Origin: Methylobacterium organophilum
GTDB lineage: Bacteria; Pseudomonadota; Alphaproteobacteria; Rhizobiales; Beijerinckiaceae
Reading direction: 5' to 3'
DNA length: 64,000 bases
NCBI RefSeq assembly: GCF_022179465.1
Contig: NZ_BPQV01000002.1
Location: 496,001 to 560,000 of the forward strand
The number at the start of each line of letters is the position of its first letter. Positions within the stretch are counted from its first letter, which is position 1. Position numbers and translations under genes: made by a program. The notes under the pieces were generated by a model. The model did not search any database, was not told the DNA's origin, and saw nothing but the letters and a program-made list of their open reading frames with translations. Positions 8,084 to 18,425 of the stretch are shown here, piece by piece.

Positions 8084-9235
8084 ATGCCCGCTTCCCCCGC
8101 GGAAGCCCGAGCGGTGGCGGCGCTCCCCTGGCGCGAGCGGGTGCTCGCCTGGCGCAACCGGCTGGTGGCGAGCCCCCGCTTCCAGCTCTGGGCGGCGGGC
8201 TTCCCCCTGACCCGGGGGCGGGCGCGGCGCAACACCCGCGCCCTGTTCGATCTCTGCGCCGGCTTCGTCTACGCGCAGGTGCTGTTCGCCTGCGTGCGGC
8301 TCGACCTGTTCCGCCTGCTCCAGGCCGGCCCGCTCGCGGCGGAGGCGGTGGCGCGGCGCCGGGACTTGCCGCCGGAACGGGCCGAGCGCCTGCTCAAGGC
8401 GGCCGTCTCCCTCGGCCTGCTGCACCGGCTGAAGGACGGCCGCTTCGCCCTGGCCGATCTCGGGGCGGCGATGATCGGCAATCCGGCGATCGCGGCGATG
8501 ATCGAGCATCACGCCCTGCTCTATGCCGACCTCGCCGATCCGGTGGCCCTGCTGCGCGGGACGGGCGGCCTGACCCGCCTCGCACGCTATTGGCCCTATG
8601 CGGAAAACCGCGATGCCGAGGCGATCCAGGAGGCGGCGGTCGCCCCCTATGGCGGGCTGATGGCGGCCTCCCAGGCCATGATCGCGCAGGACGTGCTCGA
8701 CGCGATCTCGCTCCAGGGCCGCAGCGGCCTGCTCGATGTCGGGGGCGGGGAGGGCGCCTTCGCCGCCTCGGTGGCGCGGCGCTACCCGGACCTGCCCCTC
8801 GCCCTGTTCGACCTGCCCGCGGTCGCCCGCCGGGCGCAGAGGCGGCTGGCGGAGGAGGGGCTCGGCGGCCGGGTCGCCTGCCATGGCGGCAGCTTCCATG
8901 CCGATCCGCTGCCGCGGGGCTACGACGCGGTCTCCCTGGTCCGCATCGTCCACGACCACGACGATGCGGAGGCGCTGCATCTCCTGCGTGCCGCGTACAC
9001 CGCCCTGCCACCGGGGGGACGGCTGATCCTGGCGGAACCCATGGCCGGGACGAAGGGGGCCGAGCCGATCGGCGACGCGTATTTCGGATTCTACCTGCTC
9101 GCCATGGGCAGCGGACGGCCCCGCACCGCCTCGGAGCTGGCTTCGATGCTGGCTTCGGCCGGCTTCGAGGCCATCCGCGAAGCCGGCACCCGCCGGCCGC
9201 TGCTGGTGCGGGTGCTGATCGCGGATCGAGGTTGA
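8084..9235 (+). CDS. crtF: Demethylspheroidene-type O-methyltransferase CrtF
   Basis: SAM-dependent methylation of the 1-hydroxy group of carotenoids, the step after CrtC/CrtD. At 383 aa it combines an N-terminal winged-helix dimerisation domain with a C-terminal Rossmann methyltransferase. SAM motif I is LLDVGGGEGAFAASVARR, followed by the DLP loop (ALFDLPAVA). The HDHDD segment after VRIV holds the conserved His/Asp region of this O-methyltransferase family. ATG at 8084 is preceded by GGAG and lies close behind crtE. Confidence 0.93.
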   Translation: MPASPAEARAVAALPWRERVLAWRNRLVASPRFQLWAAGFPLTRGRARRNTRALFDLCAGFVYAQVLFACVRLDLFRLLQAGPLAAEAVARRRDLPPERAERLLKAAVSLGLLHRLKDGRFALADLGAAMIGNPAIAAMIEHHALLYADLADPVALLRGTGGLTRLARYWPYAENRDAEAIQEAAVAPYGGLMAASQAMIAQDVLDAISLQGRSGLLDVGGGEGAFAASVARRYPDLPLALFDLPAVARRAQRRLAEEGLGGRVACHGGSFHADPLPRGYDAVSLVRIVHDHDDAEALHLLRAAYTALPPGGRLILAEPMAGTKGAEPIGDAYFGFYLLAMGSGRPRTASELASMLASAGFEAIREAGTRRPLLVRVLIADRG

Positions 9236-9251
9236 AAGTCGTAAGTTATAC

Positions 9252-9283
9252 TTGACGTCGTGAAGTGTCATTCTAAACTTACA
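9252..9283 (+). promoter_or_regulatory. bchC promoter overlapped by a PpsR/CrtJ palindrome
   Basis: A sigma-70-type promoter is visible: -35 TTGACG (9252-9257), 16-bp spacer, -10 TAAACT (9274-9279). A perfect TGT-N12-ACA palindrome (9266-9283) covers the -10 box. The -35 region also carries TGAC-N10-GTCA, a possible second half-site arrangement. This fits repression of the bchCXYZ-puf superoperon under oxygen or light. Confidence 0.75.
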
Positions 9284-9406
9284 CTCAACGACAACGTCCC
9301 TTGACGGAGTCGCCCGGTCGCCAGGGAGCGTCCGGACAGGCCAGGCGCCGGCGGCCCGAGCAAATCGGGCCGAAGACGGCGACCGGGAAGAGCGGAGGCT
9401 CCAGCC

Positions 9407-10345
9407 ATGGACGCACTCGCCGTCATCCTCGAACGTCCCGAGCGGCTGGCCCTGACCCGCCTGCCGCTGACGGAGGCCGGCGCGGCCGATGCGGTGGTGG
9501 CGATCGCCTGGAGTGGGATCAGCACCGGCACGGAGCGGCTGCTCTGGTCGGGCCGGATGCCCGCCTTCCCCGGCATGGGCTACCCCCTGGTGCCCGGCTA
9601 CGAGTCGGTCGGCACCGTGGCCTGGGCCGGCCCCGAATCGGGGCTGCGCACCGGGGAGACGGTGTTCGTGCCCGGCGCCCGCTGCTTCGGCGAGGTGCGG
9701 GGCCTGTTCGGCGGCGCCGCCTCGCATCTGGTGGTGCCCGGCGCCCGCCTCGTCCCCGTTTCCCCGGCGCTCGGCGAGCGGGCCTGCCTGATCGCGCTCG
9801 CCGCCACCGCCTACCGCGCCCTGTCCGGCGTCACCCCCGGCGAGCCCGCCCTCATCGTCGGCCACGGCGTGCTCGGGCGGCTGCTCGCACGCCTCACCCG
9901 GGCCGCGGGCGGCCAGCCGGTGGTCTGGGAGACGAGCCCGGTCCGCCGCGACGGGGAATTCGGCTACCCGGTCCTCGCCCCGGGGGAGGACCCGCAGGGC
10001 GCCTACGCCACCATCACCGATGCCAGCGGCGATGCGAGCGGGCTCGACACCCTGATCGCCCGCCTGGCGCCCGGCGGCGAGATCGTGCTCGCCGGCTTCT
10101 ACGAGGCGCCCCTCGCCTTCGCCTTCCCCCCCGCCTTCCTGCGGGAGGCCCGCATCCGCGTCTCGGCGGAGTTCAAGCCGGGCGACCTCGCCGCGGTGAC
10201 CGCGCTCATCACCGGCGGCCGCCTCTCCCTCGACGGCCTGATCACCCACCGCCTGCCCGCGGCCAGGGCCGAGGAGGCCTACCGCACGGCCTTCGGCGAT
10301 CCGGCCTGCCTGAAGATGATCCTCGACTGGAGAGCCTGTTCATGA
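9407..10345 (+). CDS. bchC: 2-desacetyl-2-hydroxyethyl bacteriochlorophyllide a dehydrogenase BchC
   Basis: Oxidises the C3 hydroxyethyl group to acetyl in bacteriochlorophyll a synthesis. At 312 aa it is a medium-chain dehydrogenase-like protein. The N-terminal half has WSGISTGTERLLWSG and the GYPLVPGYESVG region. The cofactor-binding segment LIVGHGVLGRLLARL follows near residue 150. Its stop overlaps the bchX start as ATGA, which suggests translational coupling. It is the first gene after the PpsR-controlled promoter. Confidence 0.95.
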   Translation: MDALAVILERPERLALTRLPLTEAGAADAVVAIAWSGISTGTERLLWSGRMPAFPGMGYPLVPGYESVGTVAWAGPESGLRTGETVFVPGARCFGEVRGLFGGAASHLVVPGARLVPVSPALGERACLIALAATAYRALSGVTPGEPALIVGHGVLGRLLARLTRAAGGQPVVWETSPVRRDGEFGYPVLAPGEDPQGAYATITDASGDASGLDTLIARLAPGGEIVLAGFYEAPLAFAFPPAFLREARIRVSAEFKPGDLAAVTALITGGRLSLDGLITHRLPAARAEEAYRTAFGDPACLKMILDWRACS

Positions 10346-11346
10346 ACCTGCAGTTGAACAAGGCCGCCCTGGAAGCCGCCGCGCATCTGCGCGCCGAGGC
10401 CGCCATCGCCCCCGATCCCGTCGCCACCGCCCCGGCGAAGAAGGAGACGCAGATCATCGCGATCTACGGCAAGGGCGGCATCGGCAAGTCCTTCACCCTG
10501 GCCAATCTCAGCTACATGATGGCCCAGCAGGGCAAGCGGGTGCTGCTGATCGGCTGCGACCCGAAGAGCGACACCACCTCGCTGCTCTTCGGCGGCCGGG
10601 CCTGCCCGACCATCATCGAGACCTCGACCCGGAAGAAGCTCGCCGGCGAACCGGTCGCCATCGGCGACGTCTGCTTCAAGCGCGACGGCGTCTACGCGAT
10701 GGAGCTCGGCGGGCCGGAGGTCGGCCGCGGCTGCGGCGGGCGCGGCATCATCCACGGCTTCGAGCTCTTGGAGAAGCTCGGCTTCCACGACTGGGGCTTC
10801 GACTACGTCCTGCTCGACTTCCTGGGCGACGTGGTCTGCGGCGGCTTCGGCCTGCCGATCGCCCGGGACATGTGCCAGAAGGTCATCGTCGTCGGCTCCA
10901 ACGACCTGCAATCCCTCTACGTCGCCAACAACGTCTGCTCGGCGGTGGAGTATTTCCGCAAGCTCGGCGGCAATGTCGGCGTCGGCGGCCTCGTCATCAA
11001 CAAGGACGACGGCACCGGGGAGGCGCAGGCCTTCGCCGAGGCCGCGGGCATCCCCGTCCTGGCCTCGATCCCCGCCGACGACGACATCCGCCGCAAGAGC
11101 GCGAATTACGAGATCATCGGCAAGCCGGACGGGCGCTGGGGGCCGCTCTTCGCGGAGCTGGCGCAGAACGTTGCGCAGGCCGCCCCGCACCAGCCGAAGC
11201 CCCTCACGCAGGACGGGCTGCTCGGCCTGTTCGCCGGCGAGACGGTGGGCCGCGACGTGGTGCTGGAGCCGGCCACCCTGGCCGACATGTGCGGCGCGGC
11301 CAGCCTCGAGAAGCCGTCCCTCGAAGTCGTCTACGACGAGGTCTGA
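10342..11346 (+). CDS. bchX: Chlorophyllide a reductase iron protein subunit BchX
   Basis: Nitrogenase-like Fe protein that hydrolyses ATP and passes electrons to BchYZ for reduction of ring B. At 334 aa it shows the P-loop YGKGGIGKSFTLANLS and GCDPKSDTTSLL. The two cysteines binding the inter-subunit 4Fe-4S cluster lie in GRGCGGRGI and GDVVCGGFGLP. A ~35-residue N-terminal extension rich in Ala precedes the P-loop, as is usual for BchX. Start overlaps the bchC stop by 4 bp. Confidence 0.97.
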   Translation: MNLQLNKAALEAAAHLRAEAAIAPDPVATAPAKKETQIIAIYGKGGIGKSFTLANLSYMMAQQGKRVLLIGCDPKSDTTSLLFGGRACPTIIETSTRKKLAGEPVAIGDVCFKRDGVYAMELGGPEVGRGCGGRGIIHGFELLEKLGFHDWGFDYVLLDFLGDVVCGGFGLPIARDMCQKVIVVGSNDLQSLYVANNVCSAVEYFRKLGGNVGVGGLVINKDDGTGEAQAFAEAAGIPVLASIPADDDIRRKSANYEIIGKPDGRWGPLFAELAQNVAQAAPHQPKPLTQDGLLGLFAGETVGRDVVLEPATLADMCGAASLEKPSLEVVYDEV

Positions 11347-11349
11347 GGC

Positions 11350-12933
11350 ATGGCCGTCACCCTCGACATCGCCGATCTGCGCGCCCGCCGCGACAAGGCC
11401 CCCACGCCGCCCCGGCCGGAGGGCCAAGCGGGCACCGAAGCGGGCGCCGAGGTGATCAACCTCGACGCCACCCGCGGCGACGGCCTCGGCTGCCATGCCG
11501 GCAAGGACGCGATGCGCGCCGCGGCCGAATCCGCCGGGATGTCGGAGACGCTGGAGCGCTACGCCGCCGATTACCCGACCGGGCCGCACGACCAGCCCCA
11601 GAGCATGTGCCCGGCCTTCGGCTCCCTGCGGGTGGGCCTGCGCATGCGCCGCACCGCCACGATCCTGTCGGGCTCCGCCTGCTGCGTCTACGGCCTCACC
11701 TTCACCGCGCATTTCTACGGGGCGCGCCGCAGCGTCGGCTACGTGCCCTTCAATTCCGAGACCCTGGTCACGGGCAAGCTGTTCGAGGACATCCGCGAGG
11801 CGGTGTACGCCACCGCCAGGCCGGAGGCGTGCGACGCCGTCGTCGTCATCAATCTCTGCGTGCCGACCGCCTCCGGCGTGCCGCTCCGGCTCCTGCCCAA
11901 GGCCATCGACGGGGTGCGGGTGATCGGCATCGACGTGCCGGGCTTCGGCGTGCCGACCCATGCCGAGGCCAAGGACGTGCTGGCCGGCGCCATGCTCAAA
12001 TTCGCCCGGACGGAGGCCGAGCAGGGTCCCGTCCCGGCGCCCCGGGGCGGGCGCGCCGACCGGCCCACGGTGACGCTGCTCGGCGAGATGTTCCCGGCCG
12101 ATCCCGTGGTGATCGGCGGCCTGCTCGAACCCCTCGGCCTGGCGGCGGGGCCGGTGGTGCCGACGCGGGAATGGCGCGAGCTCTACGCCGCCCTCGACGG
12201 GGCGGCGGTGGCGGCGATCCACCCCTTCTACACGGCCTCGATCCGCGAATTCGCGGCGGCGGGCCGGCCCGTGATCGGCTCGGCCCCGGTCGGGCATGAC
12301 GGCACCGCCGAATGGCTCGCGGCCATCGGCCGGGCCTGCGACGTGACGCCGGAGGTGATCGCCGCCGCCCAGAACCGGCTGCTGCCGGCGATCCGCGGGG
12401 CGCTCGCCGCCCGGCCGATCCGCGGCCGCATCACACTCTCGGGCTACGAGGGCTCGGAACTGCTGGTCGCCCGTCTGCTGGTCGAGAGCGGGGCCGAGGT
12501 GCCCTATGTCGGCACCGCCTGCCCGAAGACGCCCTGGTCCGAGCCCGACCGGGTCTGGCTCGAAGAGCGCGGCGTTTCGGTGCGCTACCGCGCCTCCTTG
12601 GAGGACGACCTCGCCGCCCTGACCACGTTCCGGCCCGATCTCGCCATCGGCACCACGCCGGTGGTGCAGAAGGCGAAGGAGCGGGCGATCCCCGCGCTTT
12701 ACTTCACGAACCTGATCTCCGCCCGCCCGCTGATGGGGGCGGCCGGGGCCGGCTCGCTGGCCCAGGTCGTCAACGCGGCGCTGGCCAGCGGCCCGCGCTT
12801 CTCCGCCATGCGACAGTTCTTCGAGGGCGTCGGCACCGGCCACGCCGCCGGCATCTGGCAGGAGGTGCCCCGCGCCAAGGCAGCGCCCAAGGCGAAGACG
12901 GCCAGCACGGCGCCGATCGGGGAGATGGCCTGA
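11350..12933 (+). CDS. bchY: Chlorophyllide a reductase subunit BchY
   Basis: Alpha-like subunit of the catalytic NB-type protein of chlorophyllide reductase, homologous to NifD/BchN. At 527 aa the length is normal. Conserved cysteines lie in [25 protein letters not shown] and NLCVPTASG, consistent with the 4Fe-4S ligands shared with BchZ. The start is 3 bp after bchX and the stop overlaps bchZ as TGATG, so BchX, Y and Z are probably made in step. Confidence 0.96.
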   Translation: MAVTLDIADLRARRDKAPTPPRPEGQAGTEAGAEVINLDATRGDGLGCHAGKDAMRAAAESAGMSETLERYAADYPTGPHDQPQSMCPAFGSLRVGLRMRRTATILSGSACCVYGLTFTAHFYGARRSVGYVPFNSETLVTGKLFEDIREAVYATARPEACDAVVVINLCVPTASGVPLRLLPKAIDGVRVIGIDVPGFGVPTHAEAKDVLAGAMLKFARTEAEQGPVPAPRGGRADRPTVTLLGEMFPADPVVIGGLLEPLGLAAGPVVPTREWRELYAALDGAAVAAIHPFYTASIREFAAAGRPVIGSAPVGHDGTAEWLAAIGRACDVTPEVIAAAQNRLLPAIRGALAARPIRGRITLSGYEGSELLVARLLVESGAEVPYVGTACPKTPWSEPDRVWLEERGVSVRYRASLEDDLAALTTFRPDLAIGTTPVVQKAKERAIPALYFTNLISARPLMGAAGAGSLAQVVNAALASGPRFSAMRQFFEGVGTGHAAGIWQEVPRAKAAPKAKTASTAPIGEMA

Positions 12934-14399
12934 TGCTCGTCCTCGATCACGACCGGGCCGGGGGCTATTGGGGCGCCGTCTACGTCTTCACGGCGATCAA
13001 GGGCCTGCAGGTCGTCATCGACGGCCCCGTCGGCTGCGAGAACCTGCCCGTGACCTCGGTGCTGCACTACACCGACGCCCTGCCGCCCCACGAACTGCCC
13101 ATCGTCGTCACCGGGCTCGCCGAGGAGGAGCTCGGCCGCCACGGCACGGAAGGGGCGATGAAGCGGGCGCACGCCACCCTCGACCCGGCCCAGCCGAGCG
13201 TGGTGGTGACGGGCTCCATCGCGGAGATGATCGGCGGCGGGGTGACGCCGGAGGGCACCAACCTCCAGCGCTTCCTGCCGCGCACCATCGACGAGGACCA
13301 GTGGCAGGCGGCCGACCGGGCCATCGCCTGGCTCTGGCAGGAATACGGCGCCAGGCGTTTCGCCAAGAAGGGTATCCCGGCCCGGCCCGAGCGCAAGCCC
13401 GGGGAGAAGCCGCGGGTCAACATCATCGGCCCGGCCTATGGCTGCTTCAACCTGGCGAGCGACCTCGCGGAGATCCGCCGGCTGGTGGAGGGCATCGGGG
13501 CGGAGGTGAACCTGACCTTCCCCCTGGGCAGCCACCTCGCCGACGTGCCGAAGCTGGTGAACGCGGACGCCAATGTCTGCCTCTACCGGGAATTCGGCCG
13601 GCTGCTCTGCGAGAGCCTGGAGCGGCCCTACCTGCAGGCGCCGATCGGGGTGCTCTCGACCACCAAGTTCCTGCGCGCGCTCGGCGCGCTCCTCGATCTC
13701 GATCCCGAGCCCTTCATCGAACGGGAGAAGCACACCACGATCAAGCCGGTCTGGGATCTCTGGCGCTCGGTGACGCAGGACTTCTTCGGCACCGCGAGCT
13801 TCGGCGTCGTCGCCACCGAGACCTATGCGAGAGGCCTGCGCCACTTCCTCGAGGAGGAGCTGGGCCTGCCCTGCCAGTTCAGCTTCGCCCGCAGCGCCGG
13901 CCAGAAGCCCGACAACGCGGCGGTGCGCGCGGCCATCGCCGAGACCCCGCCGCTGGTGCTGTTCGGCTCCTACAACGAGCGCATGTACCTCGCCGAGACC
14001 GGCGGCCGGGCGGCCTATGTCCCGGCCTCCTTCCCCGGCGCCCTGGTCCGGCGGCATACCGGCACGCCCTTCATGGGCTACGCAGGGGCGACCTACCTGG
14101 TCCAGGAGGTCTGCAACGCCCTGTTCGACATGCTCTTCCACATCCTGCCGCTCGCCCGCGACATGGATGCGGTCGAGGCCACGCCGGCGCGGATGCAGCG
14201 CCCGCTGCCCTGGGACGCGGCGGCCCGCGCCCGGCTCGACGCCCTGATCGAGACCCTCCCCGTGCTGGTGCGCATCTCCGCGACCAAGCGCCTGCGCGAC
14301 GCGGCCGAGCGCCTGGCCCGCACCGAGGGCGCGGCGGAGATCGGCCTGCCCCATCTCGCCCGCGCCCGCGCCGAACTCGCCCCCGGAGCCGCCGCATGA
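12933..14399 (+). CDS. bchZ: Chlorophyllide a reductase subunit BchZ
   Basis: Beta-like subunit of chlorophyllide reductase. At 488 aa it opens with [21 protein letters not shown], and the cluster-ligand cysteine is in [13 protein letters not shown]. The last ~60 residues ([18 protein letters not shown] onward) form the small PCP_red-type helical domain found at the C-terminus of BchB/BchZ. ATG at 12933 shares its A with the bchY stop (TGATG), and the stop overlaps the next gene as ATGA. Confidence 0.95.
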   Translation: MLVLDHDRAGGYWGAVYVFTAIKGLQVVIDGPVGCENLPVTSVLHYTDALPPHELPIVVTGLAEEELGRHGTEGAMKRAHATLDPAQPSVVVTGSIAEMIGGGVTPEGTNLQRFLPRTIDEDQWQAADRAIAWLWQEYGARRFAKKGIPARPERKPGEKPRVNIIGPAYGCFNLASDLAEIRRLVEGIGAEVNLTFPLGSHLADVPKLVNADANVCLYREFGRLLCESLERPYLQAPIGVLSTTKFLRALGALLDLDPEPFIEREKHTTIKPVWDLWRSVTQDFFGTASFGVVATETYARGLRHFLEEELGLPCQFSFARSAGQKPDNAAVRAAIAETPPLVLFGSYNERMYLAETGGRAAYVPASFPGALVRRHTGTPFMGYAGATYLVQEVCNALFDMLFHILPLARDMDAVEATPARMQRPLPWDAAARARLDALIETLPVLVRISATKRLRDAAERLARTEGAAEIGLPHLARARAELAPGAAA

Positions 14400-14686
14400 G
14401 CGCCCCCCTCGCCCTGTCCCGCATCCATCGCCCGGCGCCCGCCGCCGCGCGCAACCCGGAGAGACCGGCCATGCAACGTTCGATGCCGTCGCCGTCGCGC
14501 CTGCACGCGGAGGCGTTCCAGTTCCGGCTCATCCTGGCCGCGACCTACCCGTTCTTCCTCGCCGCGGCCCTGTTGCAGCGCCTGCTGCCGCAGCGGGGCC
14601 CGCGCTACCCGGCGCCGCGCCGCTCCGTCTTCGCGGAGGCCCGCGCCATGGCCGTCTCCGCCATCCCCTTCGCCTTCATGGGCTGA
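14396..14686 (+). CDS. pufQ: PufQ-like membrane protein
   Basis: A 96-aa product sits exactly where pufQ lies in purple bacteria, between bchZ and pufB. After a Pro/Arg-rich N-terminus it has one membrane segment ([20 protein letters not shown]) and a conserved-looking C-terminus ([18 protein letters not shown]) resembling the FARAWREA end of Rhodobacter PufQ. PufQ is thought to help bacteriochlorophyll synthesis or delivery. It overlaps the bchZ stop as ATGA; an internal ATG at 14471 would give a shorter form. The 171-bp gap to pufB contains only GC-rich inverted repeats. Confidence 0.65.
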   Translation: MSAPLALSRIHRPAPAAARNPERPAMQRSMPSPSRLHAEAFQFRLILAATYPFFLAAALLQRLLPQRGPRYPAPRRSVFAEARAMAVSAIPFAFMG

Positions 14687-14857
14687 GCCTGGGGTGATCT
14701 TCGGGCCGGTCCCCGGGCCGGCTCACGGGGTGAGTTCGACCCCGCGAAGCTTCCGTCCGCTCACACGGGAGGAAGATTGCCGCGGCGACCTCGGCGCCAC
14801 GGCAGAACCCGCAGCGGTCCCTCGGGGCCGCAGCCAAGAGAAACGGAGGTTCCATCG

Positions 14858-15091
14858 ATGGCAAGCGGAGTATCCACCGAGAGACCGAGCAGCCTGTCCG
14901 GGCTGACGGAAGCCGAAGCCAAGGAGTTCCACGCGATCTTCCTGACGAGCTTCATCATCTTCACGGCGATCGCCGTGGTCGCCCACATCCTGGTCTGGCT
15001 GTGGCGGCCCTGGCTCCCCGGCCCGCAGGGCTACGCCTCGCTCGACGGCGTGACCGATGCGGCCCGGGCGCTCGCGACGATGATCGGCTGA
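14858..15091 (+). CDS. pufB: Light-harvesting 1 antenna beta subunit PufB
   Basis: At 77 aa it is a single-span protein that binds bacteriochlorophyll in the LH1 ring. The core [10 protein letters not shown]...[16 protein letters not shown] followed by WRPWLPG is the classic beta signature; the His in VVAHILVW ligates the pigment. ATG at 14858 has a strong AACGGAGG ribosome site. The C-terminal tail of about 20 residues ([19 protein letters not shown]) is longer than in many relatives. Confidence 0.96.
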   Translation: MASGVSTERPSSLSGLTEAEAKEFHAIFLTSFIIFTAIAVVAHILVWLWRPWLPGPQGYASLDGVTDAARALATMIG

Positions 15092-15104
15092 GGGAGGCCC
15101 GACC

Positions 15105-15293
15105 ATGCACAAGATCTGGCTTCTCTTCGATCCGCGGCGGACCCTCGTCGCGCTGTTCACCTTCCTGTTCGTCCTGGCCCTGCTGATCCACTTCATCCTG
15201 CTCAGCACCGACCGGTTCAACTGGCTGGAAGGCCCCAAGGCCGCCAAGGCGGCGGCCGCGCACAGCCTCGTCCTCCCGACGATGCCCTCCTGA
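15105..15293 (+). CDS. pufA: Light-harvesting 1 antenna alpha subunit PufA
   Basis: At 62 aa it has the alpha signature [12 protein letters not shown] at the cytoplasmic end, one membrane span, the bacteriochlorophyll-ligating His in [17 protein letters not shown] and a short periplasmic tail. It lies 13 bp behind pufB with AGGGAGG upstream. A hairpin region separates it from pufL. Confidence 0.96.
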   Translation: MHKIWLLFDPRRTLVALFTFLFVLALLIHFILLSTDRFNWLEGPKAAKAAAAHSLVLPTMPS

Positions 15294-15302
15294 CGGAGCG
15301 GC

Positions 15303-15365
15303 CGCGTCGCGCCTCGACGAGACGCGCCCGCGGACGGGCCGCCGGGTCTCCGGCCCCGCCCGCGG
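15303..15365 (+). promoter_or_regulatory. Intercistronic hairpins between pufA and pufL
   Basis: Two inverted repeats lie in the 110-bp pufA-pufL gap: cgcgtc (15303-15308) with gacgcg (15321-15326), and a larger one with ccgcgg arms at 15328-15333 and 15360-15365 plus an inner cgggcc/ggcccc stem. In Rhodobacter, hairpins at this place protect the pufBA part of the mRNA and give antenna proteins in excess over reaction centres; the same role is inferred here. Confidence 0.6.
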
Positions 15366-15403
15366 AAACCTGAACCCCCACCTCCAGCGCGAGGGCTGCC
15401 GCC

Positions 15404-16231
15404 ATGGCGATGCTGAGCTTCGAGAGGAAATACCGCGTCCGCGGCGGCACCCTGATCGGCGGCGACCTGTTCGATTTCTGGCTGGGGCCGTTCTATGTCG
15501 GCTTCTTCGGGGTGACGACGATCTTCTTCTCCGTGCTCGGCACGGCGCTGATCGTCTACGGGGCCGCCCTCGGCCCGACCTGGAACATCTGGCAGATCAA
15601 CATCGCGCCCCCCGACCTGAAATACGGGCTGGCCCTGGCACCGCTGAAGGAAGGCGGCCTCTGGCAGATCATCACCTTCTGCGCGGTCGGGGCCTTCGGC
15701 TCCTGGGCGCTGCGCGAGGTCGAGATCTGCCGCAAGCTGGGCATCGGCTACCACGTGCCCTTCGCCTTCTCGGTGGCGATCTTCGCCTACGTGACCCTGG
15801 TGGTGATCCGGCCGTTCCTGATGGGCGCCTGGGGCTACGGCTTCCCCTACGGCATCCTGAGCCACCTCGATTGGGTCTCGAACACCGGCTACCAGTATCT
15901 GCACTTCCACTACAATCCGGCGCACATGCTGGCGGTGTCGTTCTTCTTCACGACGACCTTCGCCCTGGCCCTGCACGGCTCGCTGATCCTGTCCTCGACC
16001 AACCCGCCGCGCGACAGCGACGTGGTGAAGACGCCCGAGCACGAGGACACCTATTTCCGCGACACGATCGGCTACTCGATCGGCACCCTCGGCATCCACC
16101 GCCTCGGCCTGTTCCTGGCCCTCTCGGCGGGCTTCTGGAGCGCGGTCTGCATCGTGATCAGCGGTCCGTTCTGGACGCGCGGCTGGCCCGAATGGTGGGG
16201 CTGGTGGCTCAATCTCCCGGTCTGGCGCTGA
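15404..16231 (+). CDS. pufL: Photosynthetic reaction centre L subunit PufL
   Basis: One of the two five-helix subunits that hold the special pair, bacteriopheophytins and quinones. At 275 aa the length is usual. The start [20 protein letters not shown] is the standard L N-terminus. The special-pair His region [16 protein letters not shown] and the iron/quinone-side His residues in [11 protein letters not shown] and [11 protein letters not shown] are present. The C-terminus [11 protein letters not shown] is typical. It is followed 23 bp later by pufM. Confidence 0.97.
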   Translation: MAMLSFERKYRVRGGTLIGGDLFDFWLGPFYVGFFGVTTIFFSVLGTALIVYGAALGPTWNIWQINIAPPDLKYGLALAPLKEGGLWQIITFCAVGAFGSWALREVEICRKLGIGYHVPFAFSVAIFAYVTLVVIRPFLMGAWGYGFPYGILSHLDWVSNTGYQYLHFHYNPAHMLAVSFFFTTTFALALHGSLILSSTNPPRDSDVVKTPEHEDTYFRDTIGYSIGTLGIHRLGLFLALSAGFWSAVCIVISGPFWTRGWPEWWGWWLNLPVWR

Positions 16232-16254
16232 CCGGCGGAAGGGAGGACGCGCCG

Positions 16255-17232
16255 ATGACCTATTACCAGAACATCTTCACCCAGGTGCAGGTCCGGCCGG
16301 TGGAGCCGGAGCGCGGCATCCCCGTCGCCACGGACAACCGTGTCGGCAAGGCCTTCAACAGCTACCTGTTCGGTCTCTTCGGCAACAGCCAGGTCGGGCC
16401 GATCTACGGCGGCTATCTCGGCGCCCTGTCCCTGACCTGCGGCCTGATCGCCTTCGAGATCATCGGCCTCAACATGTGGGCGAGCGTGAATTGGGATCCG
16501 ATCCAGTTCGTGCGGCAACTGCCCTGGCTCGCCCTGGAGCCGCCGCGCCCGCAATACGGCCTCAAGGTGCTGCCCCCCCTCGCCGAGGGCGGCTGGTGGC
16601 TGATCGCCGGCTTCTTCCTCACCACCTCGATCCTGCTCTGGTGGGTGCGGATGTACCGCCGGGCCCGGGCCCTGGGGCTCGGCACCCACGTGCCCTGGGC
16701 CTTCGCCTCCGCGATCTGGCTCTACCTCGTGCTCGGCTTCATCCGGCCGCTGCTGATGGGCTCGTGGTCGGAGGCGGTGCCCTTCGGCATCTTCCCCCAT
16801 CTCGATTGGACCGCGGCCTTCTCGCTGCGCTACGGCAACCTGTTCTACAACCCGTTCCACATGCTCTCGATCGTCTTCCTCTACGGATCGACGCTGCTCT
16901 TCGCGATGCATGGCGGCACCATCCTGGCCTGCTCCCGCTACGGGGCGGAGCGGGAGATCGACCAGATCGTCAACCGCGGCACGGCCACGGAGCGGGCCGC
17001 CCTGTTCTGGCGCTGGACCATGGGCTTCAACGCCACCATGGAATCCATCCACCGCTGGGCCTGGTGGTTCGCGGTGCTCACCACGCTCACCGGCGGCATC
17101 GGCATCCTGCTCACCGGCACGGTCGTCGACAACTGGTACCTCTGGGCGGTCAAGCACGGCGTCGCCCCCGCCTATCCGCACGTCTTCGGGCCGGTGACCG
17201 ACCCGCTCAACCCGGCCGGAGGCACGCCATGA
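16255..17232 (+). CDS. pufM: Photosynthetic reaction centre M subunit PufM
   Basis: Partner of PufL; 325 aa with five membrane helices. Diagnostic segments are [13 protein letters not shown] at the N-terminus, the special-pair His in [15 protein letters not shown], the iron-ligand region [11 protein letters not shown] and the helix [17 protein letters not shown], with a Glu/His set for the non-haem iron. ATG at 16255 follows GGGAGGA. Its stop overlaps pufC as ATGA. Confidence 0.97.
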   Translation: MTYYQNIFTQVQVRPVEPERGIPVATDNRVGKAFNSYLFGLFGNSQVGPIYGGYLGALSLTCGLIAFEIIGLNMWASVNWDPIQFVRQLPWLALEPPRPQYGLKVLPPLAEGGWWLIAGFFLTTSILLWWVRMYRRARALGLGTHVPWAFASAIWLYLVLGFIRPLLMGSWSEAVPFGIFPHLDWTAAFSLRYGNLFYNPFHMLSIVFLYGSTLLFAMHGGTILACSRYGAEREIDQIVNRGTATERAALFWRWTMGFNATMESIHRWAWWFAVLTTLTGGIGILLTGTVVDNWYLWAVKHGVAPAYPHVFGPVTDPLNPAGGTP

Positions 17233-18326
17233 GGACGCTGCTCGTTGTCGCCGCCGGCGTGGTCGCGCTGTTCCTGACCATCGCCCAGTTCGGCACCGCC
17301 GGCTGGACGAAGCCGCCCATCCTCGCCCAGCAGCACGGCTTCCGCGGCACCGGCATGGACCAGATCCAGACCCGCCGGGAGGCCGAAGAGATCAAGGCCG
17401 CCAACCTGCCGCCGACCCCGGCCGACCCGGTCGAGGCCGGCACCGACAAGGCCGGCGCCGTCTACCAGAACGTGAAGGTGCTCCAGGACGTCAGCGTGGA
17501 GGAGTTCAACCGGCTGATGACCTCGATGACGGAATGGGTCAGCCCCGAGCAGGGCTGCACCTATTGCCACAACACCGAGAACATGGCCGACGACAGCCTC
17601 TACCAGAAGAAGGTCGCCCGGCGGATGCTGCAGATGGTGCAGCACATCAACACCGCCTGGAAGGAGAAGCATGTCGGCGAGGCCGGCGTGACCTGCTACA
17701 CCTGCCACCGCGGCCAGCCGGTGCCGCAGCATGTCTGGTTCGACAATCCGGGGCCGACCTACAAGACCGGCTTCAAGCCCCGCAACAACGGCCAGAACCT
17801 GGCCTCGCCCTCCGTCGGCCTGTCCTCGCTGCCCTACAACACCCTCGAGACCTTCCTGGCGAAGAAGGACACCGACCAGAACCTGATCCGCGTCAACGCC
17901 ACCACGGCCCTGCCCGAGAGCAAGGGCAAGCCGATCCAGGACGCGGAGAAGACCTACGGCCTGATGATCCACATGTCGGAATCGCTGGGGGTGAACTGCA
18001 CCTACTGCCACAACACCCGGGCGATCTCGAACTGGTCGCAATCGACCCCGCAGCGGACGCTGGCCTGGCACGGCATCCGGATGGTGCGGGACCTGAACGG
18101 CGACTACATCACGCCGCTGACCGCGACCTTCCCGGCCAACCGCCTCGGCCCGACCGGGGACGCCCCGAAGATCAACTGCGCCACCTGCCATAACGGCCAG
18201 AGCAAGCCGATGGCCGGGGCCCATGTGGTCGAGCCCTATCCGGAACTCGCCAAGGTGACGGAGACGGGCGAGGCACCGAAGGCGCCCGACACCCAACCGG
18301 CCGAACCGGCCCCCGCGCCGCAATAG
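17229..18326 (+). CDS. pufC: Reaction-centre tetraheme cytochrome c subunit PufC
   Basis: Periplasmic electron donor to the oxidised special pair. At 365 aa it has one N-terminal membrane anchor ([17 protein letters not shown]) and four CxxCH haem sites, in order CTYCH, CYTCH, CTYCH and CATCH, with Met/His axial-ligand candidates between them. The Pro/Glu-rich C-terminal tail is low complexity. It is the last gene of the puf operon; about 100 bp separate it from the convergent 18426-19295 gene, with no strong terminator seen. Confidence 0.96.
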   Translation: MRTLLVVAAGVVALFLTIAQFGTAGWTKPPILAQQHGFRGTGMDQIQTRREAEEIKAANLPPTPADPVEAGTDKAGAVYQNVKVLQDVSVEEFNRLMTSMTEWVSPEQGCTYCHNTENMADDSLYQKKVARRMLQMVQHINTAWKEKHVGEAGVTCYTCHRGQPVPQHVWFDNPGPTYKTGFKPRNNGQNLASPSVGLSSLPYNTLETFLAKKDTDQNLIRVNATTALPESKGKPIQDAEKTYGLMIHMSESLGVNCTYCHNTRAISNWSQSTPQRTLAWHGIRMVRDLNGDYITPLTATFPANRLGPTGDAPKINCATCHNGQSKPMAGAHVVEPYPELAKVTETGEAPKAPDTQPAEPAPAPQ

Positions 18327-18425
18327 CCGGCCCGGGGCGGATCGGTGAACCGACAGCGGCAAGCCGGGCGCGGGGAGGCGCGCTCGGCCGCAGCGATGAT
18401 CCTGAAACGGTGTGAGGGCCTGCTC

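Noticed and set aside
4711-18326. Photosynthesis cluster as a recently transferred island
   Set aside because: GC content and codon use look like the surroundings, and no integrase, tRNA or repeats flank it.
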